Shown here in pieces: positions 1-12,343 of a stretch of 64,000 bases of DNA (position 1 is the stretch's first letter; the number at the start of each line of letters is the position of its first letter). Under the pieces are notes generated by a model. That model had not been told where the DNA came from. It worked only from the letters and a program-made list of their open reading frames with translations, and searched no databases. This DNA is from Diatrype stigma (Eukaryota > Ascomycota > Sordariomycetes > Xylariales > Diatrypaceae). The stretch covers positions 310,001 to 374,000 of the forward strand of contig JAKJXP020000015.1 in NCBI GenBank assembly GCA_022225965.2, in the 5' to 3' direction. The position numbers and the translations under genes were made by a program.

Positions 1-300
1 AGCCAGTCGCCTGCCGGCACGGTCTCAGTTTCGTCGCTGCCTCCAATCCCAGCTCGTGCCTGCTTGCTGCGTGCCGCCGGCCTCTGGGTGAGCCCCCTGC
101 TGGCTGCGCTTTCCCGCCCACGGGCCCTGGACCTGGCCCCAGCTGCGAGTGCCCCTCCCGATGGCATGTTGCCGAGGGCTTTGATGGCTACCTGTTCCCC
201 TGAGGGTCGCCTGGTCCCTACCAGGACTCCTTGTATCTCCCTCCATACGGGGTCCGGCTTCTGCTATCGCTGTCACCAACGACGCCACTTCCACCGCCTT
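1..300. other. GC-rich open frames at the left edge, possible partial gene
   Basis: This stretch is clearly more GC-rich than the DNA that follows. A plus-strand frame is open from base 1 to a stop near 324. A minus-strand frame is open from about 250 down to the left edge, preceded by a plausible acceptor (GCGATAGCAG). Both conceptual products are rich in Pro/Ala/Ser or Gly/Arg/Ser and neither resembles a family I recognise. Because the window cuts the region, strand and exon structure cannot be decided. It may be the end of a low-complexity coding exon belonging to a gene outside the window, or GC-rich non-coding DNA. Confidence 0.2.
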
Positions 301-2264
301 CACTTTGACTATCTCTCATTCTGAAAGAGGAAGGGTTGGGTGCTGGTAATGTTCCTAGATCCGACGCGACCACCTCTGCTCGGAAAGATCGACCGGTAGT
401 GGAGTTTTAACTGCTGGAGGTGCTGTGGGTGAGGACGGAGAGAAGAACAAGAATAAAGGTGGCACGGCAGCGCCTGCAAGCGATCGTATATACTAATGGT
501 AATATGGTACCTATCGATGACCACCGGAGCCATGTACATCGAGCACGTTCGACCAGTTACAGCGGCGGGAAGGAAGGAGGAAGGTTGGGTGGCATTAGGG
601 GACATATTCAAGGCCAAAACCCGCATGATGTCCACGAGAGCCAGACCTTGCAGAGCTTCAGGTGAGACCTAAAGCAGGCGGAGCACGGCCTATGTTGAGT
701 TCGTGAGCGACAATAGGACCAGATACCTTACTTTGACCGCTTGAGGAAGGGATACCTACACGGCATGCCTTACTGGCATCGGCGCCTTGGTTTACTGAAA
801 GTGAAGGAACAATATACCATGCCAGGTAGGTAGGTACCTATTCAACGTGAAGGTAGATGTGGTAAATTAAAACAATCTTGGAACCTAGTGATATGCCATG
901 TCAACAAATTCGACGCCTCCCTGTATTGAAAACTTGCCTCGGCATCATCATCATCAGACTTCGCCAGCACGCTTATTCATAGCTCCAACCCGAATACTGA
1001 GAAAGGAACCCAAGTCGACATTACTAATAGAAAGAGAACCTGCCATTCCTAGGACCAGACCATCCACCAACCCAGATGACCCCCTAATGACAGCAATCTA
1101 TATCATCCTTATTTTGTCCGACTCTGCAGATACTCATCCGTCGGGACCGTAGCTATGTTCATAGCGTATTGTATTCTTTTCCTGGTAGGAAAAAAATCCA
1201 GAGATATTCGGTAACTTAACTGCTGGACGATTCTCATGTTTCAAATTTTCAGGTTCCCAATTCCCTGAGCAGTCACGACCTCATGGTAGCTCATCACCAT
1301 TGTATAATTCAAGGCGTGTTTTGCAAGGCGTATTTTGTTTACTGTTATTAACAAAGTTGAAATAACTCAAACTGGAATCGAGGGATGGATAGTTGGGTGA
1401 ATCCTTGTGGAAGTAGATTGTAGTGAGTAAAGGACCATGGATGCACTCGTAAATCTGTGCGCGAAACGAAGTATCGAAACCAGAAAGCTTACTTATTATA
1501 CGAACCCATTGAGATAAGAAATCCTGAAGAGAAACAAAATATTGTATGGTCCAACGTCCAGGCAACATTGGGGTCTTATTACTCGCCCAGGGCTTCATTA
1601 TCTGCTGCCCCATCTCCACGACGCACGCCATAGGGGGACGGGTTTACGCCATCTCAAACACCACTTTTGACAACTCTTGCGCTCCCCCTTGGTTAGCGGG
1701 AAACCCCCATCCACGCAATACCCAATCACACGCTGGGATCGTCCGATCACCTCATCGTCGTCGCATTGCGACAGCCCGTCCTGCAATGGCGAGGGTGTCC
1801 CAGTACCCCCGACGTTAGGCCTAGATCCCGATGTCTTATATGTAGGCCCCGTGGATCACCTGCCTAGCAATCACTTTAAGTAGCAGTCTGCCATGGCCGT
1901 TTCATAGCTTCGGGGATTGATGGAGACGGACTAGTTAGCATACCGGGCCTTGGGACATGAAGTAGAAGAGAAAGATAAGGAGAGTTACGTCGGTCACCAC
2001 GTCTAGGTATTGAACATGCCAAGTTCATCAGCCCGCTCCGGCTTTGGTGTAATTATAACTACCTGACCCAGCCCCCCATGCACTGTCGCCAGTGAACGAA
2101 ATCGGAGTACTCCCCCTCGCTGACGTCGGTACCAGTCCCAAAGTCGTCGAGGTTCCGCCAGGAAAACCAGCGCCCGTCATTCAGAACTCCCTGAAAGTGA
2201 AAGTGCCCCCTTGCTCGGACATCACAGCGGTAGTGACAGCAGCAGCAGCAGCGCCGCGACCGCC
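301..2264. other. intergenic, no supported gene
   Basis: All frames are short and none gives a recognisable protein. The segment just before 2265 is the probable promoter and leader of the MFS permease gene. It includes a CAG-rich run near 2236-2252 that lies upstream of the chosen ATG. Confidence 0.5.
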
Positions 2265-3280
2265 ATGGGCTCCAAACAATCTGCAGGCTCGTCGAAAGAG
2301 GCGGAAATCACGGAGGATTCGGCATCGATTAGCCATCCGGAGCCGCTGGTAGTAGAGGAGGGCGCGACGGCGGCGGTAGCGACGGCGAAAAAAGCGCCGT
2401 GGTGGTCGTACGTCTGGGACTACGAACCGGGGCGGACGAAGGAGGAGCGGGCGTTCGTGCAGAAGCTGGACGTGTACCTGCTGACGCTGATGTCGTTCGG
2501 GTACTTCATCAAGAATCTGGACCAGACCAACATCGCCAACGCCTTCGTCAGCGGCATGAAGGAGGACCTGGCCATGAACGGCAACGAGATCAACCTGGTC
2601 GACACGGCTTGGACCGTCGGCTACGTCGTCGGCCAGATCCCCTCGCAGGTCGTCCTGACCAAGGTGCGGCCGTCCATCTGGGTGCCTAGCTGCGAGCTCG
2701 TCTGGACCGTCCTGACCTTTTGCCTCGCCGCCGCCACCCGAAGCGGCCACGTCATCGCCATCCGCTTCTTCGTCGGCCTCGCCGAGTCCATCTTCTACCC
2801 CGCCGCCCACACCATCCTCGGCAGCTGGTACAAGCCCTCCGAGCTCGGCAAGCGCGCCTGCATCTTCCACGCCTCCTCCGCCGCCGCCACCATGTTCTCC
2901 GGCTACCTGCAGGCCGGCGTGTACACGGGCCTGAACGGTGTCGGAGGGATGGCTGGGTGGAAATGGCTCTTTGTGAGTAACATGACTGGCTCTGCCATGC
3001 TTTCTTATGGTCTCGGAAAGAGGGTTTGGAAAGTTGAGAAGACATGCGCGGTTGTCTCGCGATGATTGTTATTACTTTATTGTGATTTGACCAGGATATT
3101 TGCCGGATTTTCTTTCCTTTCTAGTCTGACTAACGGAATTGCTACATAGATTATGGACGGGATAATCAGTCTCCCGATATGCCTCGCGGGATTCTTCTTA
3201 TTGCCCGATTTACCAGAGAATACGAGGGCATTTTATCTGAAGGAAGAAGTAAGTTCCAGCCCCATGAGACGATAAGAATG

Positions 3281-3338
<58 letters not shown>

Positions 3339-3375
3339 NNNNNNNNNNATGCGGCCCCCTTTTTCCCCCCCCCCC

Positions 3376-3410
<35 letters not shown>

Positions 3411-4437
3411 GTAATGCTTGAATGTATAAGCTATTGATACCTTGATGTATAGGATCGTGTCATGGCTCGGGAGCGCATGCGGATCGCTGGCCGCGCTCCT
3501 CGTCAGGGGCTAGGTCGCTCGGCTCTCAAAAGGATTTTTGGTAAGAGGCATACATGCATCTTTAATATACAACCGATCCTTGCCCTCCCCCTTAAGAAAG
3601 ATAGGGTTACTGACGTCATTGTACTTGAACTCTCAGGGCGGTGGCATATATACCTCCTAACGATTCTGTATATCATCTTCATCAACAGTGGCTCATCCAG
3701 TTCCGTCAGCCCCTTGTCTCTATGGCTCAAGTCGCAGGGATATCCCGTCGCCCAGGTTGTGAGTTATACCCGTCGCCCCCCTAACCCCTCCCGCTCCGTC
3801 TCCGTTCCAATTCTTGTGTCCGCAGAACCGGAACTGGCTGGCTTTCTTGCTAACACAACCACACCCCCCAAAACAGAACATCATCCCGACGGGCGCAGCG
3901 GCGATCCAGCTCGTGCTGACGGTGGTGTTCGCGATGGTGTCGGACCTGATCCGGCACCGGGCGCGGATCATGTCGATCTCGACGCTGCTGGGGCTCTTCG
4001 CGGCGGTGTGCCTGGCGGTGTGGAACATCCCCTTGGGATTGAAGTGGGTGGCGATGATGCTGACGCAGCGGGCGAGCGTGCCGTACGGCCCGCTCAGCAT
4101 GAGCTGGACCAACGAGATCTGCGGCGCCGACGCCGAGGAGCGCGCCGTCGTCATCGGCGTCATGAACTCCATGGGCTACGCCTTCAACGCCTGGGTGCCC
4201 CTGCTGACCTACCCCCAGGTCGACGCCCCCACCTTCCGCAGGGGCTTCGTCTTCACGGCCTGCGCCTTCGTCGCCCAGTTCGCCATCACCGGCACCGTCG
4301 CTTGGTTCCACAAGCGCGACCTCGACAGGGCCCGGCGGGACCGGGAGGGCAAGGACGAGGAGGGCGCCGTGGGCGCGAGGGCGGAAGGGGCGGGAACGGG
4401 AACGGGAACGGGTGCAGAGACTCTCATAGTGGATTGA
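2265..4437 (+). CDS. MFS anion:cation symporter, allantoate/pantothenate permease type
   Basis: This gene encodes a plasma-membrane permease of the Dal5/Fen2/Liz1 group, which imports small organic anions such as allantoate, pantothenate or related vitamins; the substrate is not readable from sequence. The model has five exons, 2265-2972, 3150-3248, 3453-3540, 3637-3758 and 3877-4437, giving about 525 residues, normal for the family. The start is the ATG in a strong ACCGCCATGG context. Family marks are the N-terminal NLDQTNIANAF and GYVVGQIPSQ segments, the central LPDLPENTRAFYLKEE stretch and a late VPYGPLSMSWTNEI segment. About twelve hydrophobic segments are split by a hydrophilic central loop, and the C-terminal tail is Gly/Thr-rich. 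Intron 2 contains a 57-base G run, ten Ns and a C run, so its true length is unknown. All splice junctions keep phase, so the gene looks intact despite the gap. Confidence 0.88.
3282..3410. repeat. homopolymer tracts around an assembly gap
   Basis: A run of 57 G (3282-3338) is followed by ten N (3339-3348), then a short ATGCGGC, a C run (3365-3386) and a CT dinucleotide run up to 3410. The motif ATGCGG occurs on both sides of the gap (3278 and 3349). This suggests a collapsed or artificially joined homopolymer. The whole block lies inside intron 2 of the MFS permease gene. Confidence 0.9.
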
Positions 4438-5513
4438 TGAGGCGAGGTCGGATTGCTGTGCATGCTGTGTTCGTAAGGAAAGCGTGTCTCAAGTGTTATG
4501 CTGTTAGCGGTCGTTAGCGAAAGTGCAGGTTCTTCCGAATATATGAGCATCAGGCAGTCAAGGGACCCTTCGTCAAATACTGCATAGTTATGTTCGAGTG
4601 GTTGAGATTTGTACTTAGCGGCCCCTATCCTCCGAGAGCTGACTTTGGTAGTATGTAGTAGAATCCCTAAGCATTACCCTGTATCAGCAAAAACGCCTAC
4701 GATTTTGCTTGGAAGGAAACCATGTTGCTACTTAGGGAAAGGGCTGTTGATTATGGCCACGGCATTTTCAGAGGTTCAACTTATCCGTGGCTTGCTGGGA
4801 AGCTCATGGTCTGGAAGATCCGGCTGAATTGAATGAGTTGCAAAAACTAGGGACGTATCAATATAACGAGAAAAGGCATTCAGATGATATCATTACAAAT
4901 AACGTACGTACGCGAACCTAGCACATGATAAGGAGCCCTACCTACTCAGACAAGAACCTAGATGCTGCTAATTCTTCCCCTCCCAATGCGTGAAATACAT
5001 GATATGCGCCTTCTACCCTTGGTTTTTCCTCTTCCTTGCGTGCCCTGGGGTTTCCATGCTTATCAGGTCGAACTCCCGTTGCGTCCCATCTCAATACTTG
5101 AGACTACTCACGGGAGGTAGTAAACAAATCAAAGGCCATGGATAATTGAACGAGGGTGTTTCTTTCTCCTGACGAAGGGGTATAGACCCGATCGACCAAC
5201 CAATCTTCCGTTCATCATGAGTTCATCATGTACAAACCCCACAGGACCTGCTTGCTACCTCGTTCGCCGAGATATATGCACTGAAAATGCAAAATGCTAT
5301 GAACATGGCTATCGCCTTCCCAACCTCCCCCTTAAATGCAGTCTCGGTGGCCATACACGCATGCACGTTATCGCATCTCGATTTTTGTTTCTTATTTAGT
5401 GGGCCGTTCACTACACCTCGCTTCACTTCACCATCGGCATATCACCAGGTGCCCCCGTACCTCCCCAGTCCACCAAAGCCGATAAGACCATCTGCCCACT
5501 CACCGGACCGGGC
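4438..5513. other. intergenic between convergent permease and SEC3 genes
   Basis: No coding sequence is evident. The two flanking genes converge, so this segment should hold both 3' untranslated regions and their polyadenylation sites. I see no RNA gene or strong repeat here. Confidence 0.5.
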
Positions 5514-8500
5514 CTAGCGACCGGTGTTGGCGAAGGCGCTTTTGATGTCGGCGCGGGGCCACTCGAAGAGCACGTCGCCGCCGTACACGGTGGCGGTGAT
5601 GGTGCTCACCCTGACCTCGACTTCGGCGTAGAAGCGCTCGCACTCCTTCAGGACCCGGTTGACGAGCTTGTGGCTTAGGGTCGGGTCGTCCGCATCGCCG
5701 AAGTGTTTCTCGACTCGCTTCCGGAGCGATTCAACGCCCTTCCGCGCCTCGCGCGCGTCGAATTGTGAGAGAACCTTGTTAAAGGCCGACTTGGCGTTGC
5801 TAGGCTGAGCTGCGATAGCCGCAGGGCTCTTACCCGAGGCGAGCTGCGCCTCGATGTTCTCGAGGTATTCGAGCAACTTGCCGAGGGGACGGCGCATAAT
5901 GGCGTTGAGGTAGAGACCCATGTGCTCGGCAAGCTCCGAGGTGGCCGATTCCTTCCAGTCCTCCAGGACCTCGAGGCCATGCGTGTCGACATCCTCAAGG
6001 AAGTGGTTCATGTTCTCGATCAATAAGATGTGGTAGTTGAGGGCCTCCTTGTCTTCGGGATCAGCCCCACTGCCGGTTAAAGTCCCTGGATTCTCACGAG
6101 CGATAAACTTGAGTGAGTCGAACATAGATCGGATAATACGATTGTACTCGCCATCGACCGTCCGCCGGACTGCTGAGTTCGTGTCCACACCAACGAGCAT
6201 GTTTTCGACAGCCGCGGAGAAGTTGGGGAATATGCGGACGAAGGAGATGACGCCCTTCCGCTTCTTGATCTTCACCTTGGTTTCCTCAATTGCGCGGATC
6301 TGATCTTCTACGAACCTCGAGAAGCGCGACTCGAGTGAACTGTGAAGCTTCTGGAGAATATTATTTAGGAAGTCCTGGTTTGATTGGGTCATCTCTACAT
6401 GCTTGCGTTCGAGAGTGGCGAGAACCCCAACCCCTTGCCTGCTCACTTGTTAGTTCTCTATAGCATCGCATCACACCGGAATGAACCACTTACAGTGGAT
6501 CTTGCATCAAGACCCAGGCAATGAAGTTCTGCAAGTCTTGTTCCAAGAATTGGAAAATCACTTCCATGGCCTTCGTTACTCTCCTCGCCAATTCTCGGTC
6601 GGGCTCCATGAGTCTATGCCGCCTGAGATCACCACCACGTCGATCACGGGGTTTCGTCGTTCCCACCAAATCTGGAAAGTCCGACGTTTCCAGAGTCGTC
6701 GCGTGGAAGAAATCAATGATAAAGTTCTGTTCGATCTCGACGAGTGGCAAGAGATCATCCACGATAGCAGCGAAAACTTCGTAAGGATGGCTGCCGTTCT
6801 CTGGATTCTTGTCAAGACTTGTTTTGCTATCGCCTAGCGGGGATCGCAAAGTCCTGGCTAGGGTTTGGCTCCTCTTCACGGTCAATTTCCTAGCCGCTGT
6901 TATCGTGCTTTCTTCCTTCTTTTCCTGCAGCGAAGTGAAGAGTAGATCTATTTCTTCACCAGTAGGTTTCCGGGCATTCCGCTTCCATGCATCCATGACA
7001 TGCTTGAATTCGGTCTTGTAAAGCGGGAGGTTTCTCTCTTGATACGTCTGCAAGAGTCGGTTCCAGCCTGCGAGGTCCATCTCTCGAGTGTACAGAACAA
7101 GAGGGCTGTATCTCCAGAGGTTCGCCCGCCCTACCTCGTGGTTCTGAGGGTCCACCTTCTTTGAGAGTGCCCCATCCATGGCTGCCTTCGTGTCCTGAGC
7201 AGCCTTGTTGAATTGTTGTCCCATGAAGGTCTGGAAGCGTTGCAAGAAAGTCGCATTTTCCGAGAGGTACATCTCCTTCTTCTCCTGAACAATCCGCATT
7301 TTCCCATAGTCGGGATTCAAGCCCGCCTGGCGATCCGACGTGCTGCCATCTTCACTGGTTCTCGGTGCGCTGCCAGCCATAGAGGGGTCAATTTTCCTCA
7401 TTGCTTTATATAGGACAACTAGAGTGGATTCGGCCTCCTCAAGTCCCGAATATGTCTCAATAGGAGCATGTGCCAGAGCATGAAGGTCGTCCGATGTAAT
7501 GGCGCAAGTATCGAGTAGGGATTCTAGTTCCCTCCGAAGAAGCTTTTGGTTTGCTGCCTGTACCTGAAGACCTTGCCCTTGCGCTTCTATGTATGCGATG
7601 TCATCGGATAACGTCTTGAAACAGTGTTAGTACGGTTCAACTGGGATGTTCTATTCTCACTTACGGATAATTCCACACTATATAGGGTGAGCAAATTGTC
7701 TAATTCCTCGCATTCGGAAATGGCAACGTCAAGCCCCTTTTTGATAGCGTCGACACGTTCGTCTTCCTCTTTGAACCGAGCAATCCAGCCTCCAGCTTGT
7801 GCTTTGTTAAGCTCCCTTTCAATGTCGACCCTCATCTCCTCAACGTTACGAGTTCGCATTTTTTCGCCAGGAACCCAGCCGAAGTGGTCGAGCCAACCGG
7901 CGAACTGCGGCGTCGTCTCGGCTAATGAGCTCATGTCAATCCCCAGTGCAGCCAAGTATTTGGCATCGTTGCCTGTCACTATCAGCTCTTCAGCCTTGTC
8001 TTCCTTCTGAGGGGGTTCTAAGCTTTTCCGTTTAGCTTCATTGGCGGAAACTTGGAGACTACTCGGCCGACTAGAGTTGGGTACCGTGACCTTAACTTCA
8101 GGAACAGCATGTGGATCTTCCGGTTCCTTGAGCTTGAGCGGCTCAACCGGTGGTGTTGGTTCCGGCGCGGGAATTGGACGAGGTGGTGCTGGCACAACAC
8201 CTGTAATACCGTCTGGCTCGTTGGAAGCTTTCTTCGTCAATTCACGAAGACGTTCCCCTGCACCTCCCGGCCGCGGCTTGAAAGCAGCTGCCGCGGAGGC
8301 CGCCTTCCATAGGGTTCCAGCAATATCACGCTGGGCTTTCGGCTTGATCATCGGGCCCAACCCCGGGCGTGTATCCTCTTCCTCTACTGGGTCCTCGGTT
8401 GGTGTCTCAGCCGGTGGCGGAGAAGCATCGGTTGCAATTGGGGTACCATAGACACTAGCATCGGCGCTCGGGGGTATTATGCTTCCGGGGGTAGACCTCA

Positions 8501-10136
8501 GTTCTGTCTTGGGTTCGGGAGTTGACTCCAATGGGGGCTCGGGTGTTGCAAGTGCGGGCTCGGAAACTCGTGGCTGTGGTAGTGCGAAGGGACTAGGTGG
8601 TGGTGCTTCTTTGACCAAACTCGTCTCTGATCGTTGTCCGGGAGGTGGCTTTCGAGGTGACATCCGATCGCTGCTCCGCGGCGGCGGTTCTCTTCGGAAG
8701 GCCGGGCTCATCAAGGGGGCAGGTACAAGGTCATTATCTGTCATCCCTTGCGGCCTCGCTGGGTCCATGGGCGGTCTCTTCCGGTCAGGCAAATCCAACT
8801 GGGGTGGAATGTTGGGGTTATCATCCAACTTCCCTCCGAACCCACCAGAACCCCCAGGACCACCTCTCGATCGTGGCGGAACAACTTCGGTATCATTGCC
8901 TCTTGATCTTGTCGGAGGTCGGCTACCCGTATCACCCCCCCTTGATCGTGGAGGGACGCTTCCCGCTTCTTCAGTCCTTACTCGAGGTGGTCGACTACCT
9001 GCGTCACCACCTCGAGACCTCGTCGGGGGCCTACTGCCTGTGTCGTTGCCCCTAGAAGCTGGTCGCCGCATTCCCGTATCGTCGCTTCTGGTCGTAGAAA
9101 TGGAAGCGGCGACGGAATCCTGGCTGGCGTTATTGGGAGCCAGCCTTCGTAATGGGGCAGGCTGGCTACCCATGCGACTGGAATCGATACTCGAAGGAGA
9201 CGATGCCCCATTTGGGGGAGCGAGACTACGCATGCTTGGGGGCGGTTGGTAGGCCCTGATCTCTCCTGGAGAGCCGTTGGATCGAAGGTTGCTTTGAGAA
9301 GACATAGTCGCCAACCCCTGGCGAGGGGGAGGTGTAGTGTCGTTTGCAGGGGGTCGACTTGGTGGAGGTCTCCTAGAGCCGAGAATTTGCTCCATCTCAC
9401 GGGGGTCAAAGCCTACCAGTTCAGGAACACTTCCACCCGTGTATTTCCCGTAGATCTTGACCAGACTGGCAACGAAGAACTTCTTCTCCTTGTCGGCACG
9501 TGTTTGCCAATAATATGGCTTTCCAATATGAACGATAAATCCGGTGTCCCCCGCATTTTCTCGCTTCTGTGGGTCAACATTGGAAGCAGTAAAGGACTCG
9601 ATGGCAGTCAAGTCATTCAAGTCCCATGTCTTTCCGATAGAGAAGGTGCCATTCGCATTCTCTTTGGACTTATGAATACGGACTCGCCCCGACTTGCGCA
9701 CCGCGACAATAATGATTCTAGGCTTCTCGGCTTGGGAACCTCGCGCCTCGAGTGGTGGGGGGGAGGTTGGATATGCGGAATACTCTGTAATCCTGATATG
9801 TGTGATATAGGTTTCAAGTACTGGAAATGGGGGGACGAGCAAGTCAGCAGATAAATCACAGGATGAGTAGGCAAAGCACATTTGAGATTTGAGACGATAC
9901 TATTCTCGAGACATGATTCAGACAAACATGAGAACATGAGAACATGAGAACACGAGAACATGAGATCATGAGATCATCAACATGAAAGTATGAAGGCATG
10001 GGGTCAGCTCACAAGATCCATCCACATCCTTCTTGTTGAAGCAGCTGTCGACTATGCGCCTCTTCTCCTCTTCAAACTTCTCGGCGCGGGACATCTCGCG
10101 ACCGTAGCTAGGTCCTCCGTTCTGCCGTGGATCCAT
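5514..10136 (-). CDS. SEC3: exocyst complex component SEC3
   Basis: Sec3 is the exocyst subunit that binds phosphoinositides and Rho GTPases at growth sites and tethers secretory vesicles to the plasma membrane. Four exons on the minus strand, 10136-10013, 9820-7665, 7614-6494 and 6438-5514, keep phase and give about 1441 residues. The first exon encodes MDPRQNGG followed by an FEEEKRRIVDSCF helix. Residues about 74-165 form the Sec3 PIP2-binding domain (VRKSGRVRIHKSKEN, FSIGKTWDLNDLTAIESF). A long Pro/Ser/Arg-rich, probably disordered linker follows, with an internal Arg/Gly/Ser-Pro-Pro repeat at about 290-360. The C-terminal half is the helical Sec3_C region (for example NLPLYKTEFKHVMDAWKR and IRSMFDSLKFIAREN). 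Splitting this locus into separate ORFs would wrongly yield two or three genes. I considered Exo70 for the C-terminal part and rejected it, because the three main exons join in phase to the diagnostic N-terminal domain. Confidence 0.94.
9925..9978. repeat. 8-bp tandem repeat in SEC3 intron 1
   Basis: The unit AACATGAG is repeated about seven times with small changes (AACACGAG, ATCATGAG). It lies inside the 192-nt first intron of SEC3. Confidence 0.85.
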
Positions 10137-11463
10137 TGTGGATAGAGTTCAGTGTGAATCGTTTTGGTTTCGTATCTGGTTCATGAATGATGCTGTTCAG
10201 GGTTAAGTGGGGGGGATTGGCGGAACATCTTTCGTCTTTGCTGCCTGCCTCCGTTTGCCGTTCCAGCTTAAAGCTGTGGCTATCCGTCTCCGAAGATGCA
10301 GCAGTCCGAGTCGATGATGGGTACTACTACATAGGTAAGGTTGGCCAGGCTGGTTGGGTATCTTGGGCGCAAGACTTCCAAGTCAACAGGGTGTCAGGGA
10401 TCTAGTATGACGGTGTCGGTATCGAGGATTCGGTCTGGGCCTCGTCGTAGTCGTGTTGCCGTGTATGTATTGTCGTAGGTGGCAGGGTGGTGGAGCGTGG
10501 CGGCGTATGTATGCGGAAAAGGTCTAATTGAGGTCTGGTTAGGTCGGGAAGAATGAGACGGAGACGGGCGCTGAGGATGAGGGTGAGGGTGAGGTTGGCT
10601 AGCAGCCTGTTACAGAGTATGTGGTCTTGGGTCTTGGGTCTTGGGTGTCTTGGGTCCTGGCAGCCTGGGTCTTGGTTTCCTGGGCCCTGAGTAATACCTA
10701 ACCCGACTCTACGAATAATACATATCTGTATGTATAGTACAGCCTCGAAGAGGCAGTTAGGGGTGTAGAGCAGGCTGCACCTTACGTAATCTCTAGATCA
10801 GGAACACTGGACTTCAAGGTTCCCCAAGCCAAGGCCAAAAGCTTGGACCAAAAAGCTTGGATCGGAATTGAGCCACATGGGGTGGCGGGTGGTTTGACAA
10901 GCCACAGCTCAGCCATTGTCACCCTGGCTGCCGCTCAGATCGTCAGGACACTGTCGAGGCTCATAACTACATAGTAACTGCACGTCTGCAGCATTCATCT
11001 GCAACACTACGTACGTAGATACCTCCAAGGTTATCGTGCTTGCTTGTTTGCTGGAATTTTGACGTAACACGTTGTCTTACATAGTACGATGCTTAGTACG
11101 ATGCCCATCAGGCCTTGAGAAGGTCGCATCTCTTTTCGTGACCGGGTCTCCCTGGCTTGTTATAGTCAACTAGTTGGTTTGGCGGTCTGTGACAGTACCT
11201 ATACAGGTAGCCCGGTAGTCCGGCAGTCCATCCCGATAAACGCAATGTGAGCGCAAGCTAGGTCAAGTTTAATTCAAACTCTTTCAACCCCGCCCTGCTC
11301 TTGGAGGTCCCGTGGTGAGGTATGGAGGGCGTATTAAAGAGAATGGGATCTCTCCTTATGTGCCCGGGAAGCCCGTCCTGACCTTCTTCTTCCCCTCCTC
11401 AACCTTCTCACCCATCGTCGCTTCTCGTCCACATATCAGGGAATACCGCCGACCACTCTCAAA
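10137..11463. other. divergent intergenic region between SEC3 and the small Tyr/Ser-rich gene
   Basis: SEC3 reads leftwards and the next gene rightwards, so this 1.3-kb region probably carries both promoters. It contains a repeat of the type GGGTCTT/GGGTCCT at 10623-10671 and two AAAAGCTTGG copies near 10838 and 10851. A CT-rich stretch at about 11383-11412 just upstream of the small gene resembles a fungal transcription start region. No gene is evident. Confidence 0.5.
10623..10671. repeat. short tandem repeat GTCTTGG
   Basis: Imperfect copies of TCTTGGG, some extended to TCTTGGGTCCTGG, follow each other directly in the SEC3 upstream region. Confidence 0.75.
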
Positions 11464-11867
11464 ATGCCTAGCAACCAAGGATACTCGTATAAGAGCTCTG
11501 GCACCAACAGCTCGGTAAGGCTTCTCTAGTAGTTTATCTGCGTACATGTACACGTACGCGTACACGTACCTGCTAGTCACGCTCGGGTCTGCTAACAATC
11601 GATGGAACTGTAGGGCAACCACTACTGCGCCCGCGACTATGGCAGCAGCGCCTCTAACTCTAACAGCTATCACTACTCCAACAGGTAACTCTGCCCCGAA
11701 TTGCATATACTCTTCATCCGAGTCGTGATGCTGACATGTGCTGGAGCGATGGCTCGTACTACTATTCGAACCCGAATGGCAGCACCTACCACAGCAGTAG
11801 TCAGGGAAACTCTACCTACACTTCACCTTCTGGGAATGTGACACAATCTGGGTCTGGAAAGAAGTAG
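11464..11867 (+). CDS. small Tyr/Ser/Asn/Gly-rich protein, three exons, unknown function
   Basis: A small gene not visible as a single open frame: exons 11464-11514, 11614-11684 and 11747-11867, joined by introns of 99 and 62 nt with good donors (GTAAGG, GTAACT) and branch points (GCTAAC, GCTGAC). It gives an 80-residue protein beginning MPSNQGYSYKSSGTNSS and ending SGSGKK. The phases fit exactly (17 codons, 23 codons plus two bases, then 121 bases to a TAG). The body is built of Ser, Tyr, Asn and Gly with repeated motifs such as DGSYYYSNPNGSTY. There is one Cys, no signal peptide and no membrane segment. From memory, similar short SYN-rich hypothetical proteins occur in many Pezizomycotina, but I know of no assigned function. 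The composition suggests a disordered or phase-separating protein; that is inference. Confidence 0.75.
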
Positions 11868-12343
11868 TTCAGACTGCGGCGAGGTCGTCTTCTGCTATAG
11901 TGGGCAATAGGAGTCACCACTGATCTAGACTTTCGGCATAGCTGAAGACTATTCTATAGTAGTAGCGAACTTACTTGGGGCAGTGAACTAATATGAATAG
12001 AAGGAAGCTTCTGCAGTGATATTGGTGATTACCGCTAGTGTCACCATACTCGCGTGGTTCAGTCACACAGGCACTTTGATTGCTGATCAGTTGGGAACCA
12101 TCAATACACTAGCATTCCATCGTAAAAACCTGTATACTCCATCAACCTCATTCGGCGAGACTAGAAGGTAAGTACTAAGAAATCGAGCTTAGATATATAG
12201 CATGAATATATACATGAAAAGCACACCGGCAACATCCGAGGGACATAGGCCACGGCCGGTAATGTAGATGGACAATGGCTGTCAAGGAAGTTCTTGAAAC
12301 GCATATCCAACCAGCATTCCACAAGAGCTTCTAGGGGGCGAGA
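11868..12343. other. intergenic, convergent 3' ends
   Basis: Located between the small plus-strand gene and the minus-strand tannase gene. No open frame of note; it presumably holds both 3' untranslated regions. Confidence 0.5.

Noticed and set aside
1281..1631. 116-codon minus-strand ORF
   Set aside because: No motif, poor codon bias and no supporting splice context.
5514..7614. C-terminal SEC3 exons taken as a separate Exo70-like gene
   Set aside because: The exons join in phase to the upstream exon with the Sec3 PIP2-binding domain, so they are one gene.
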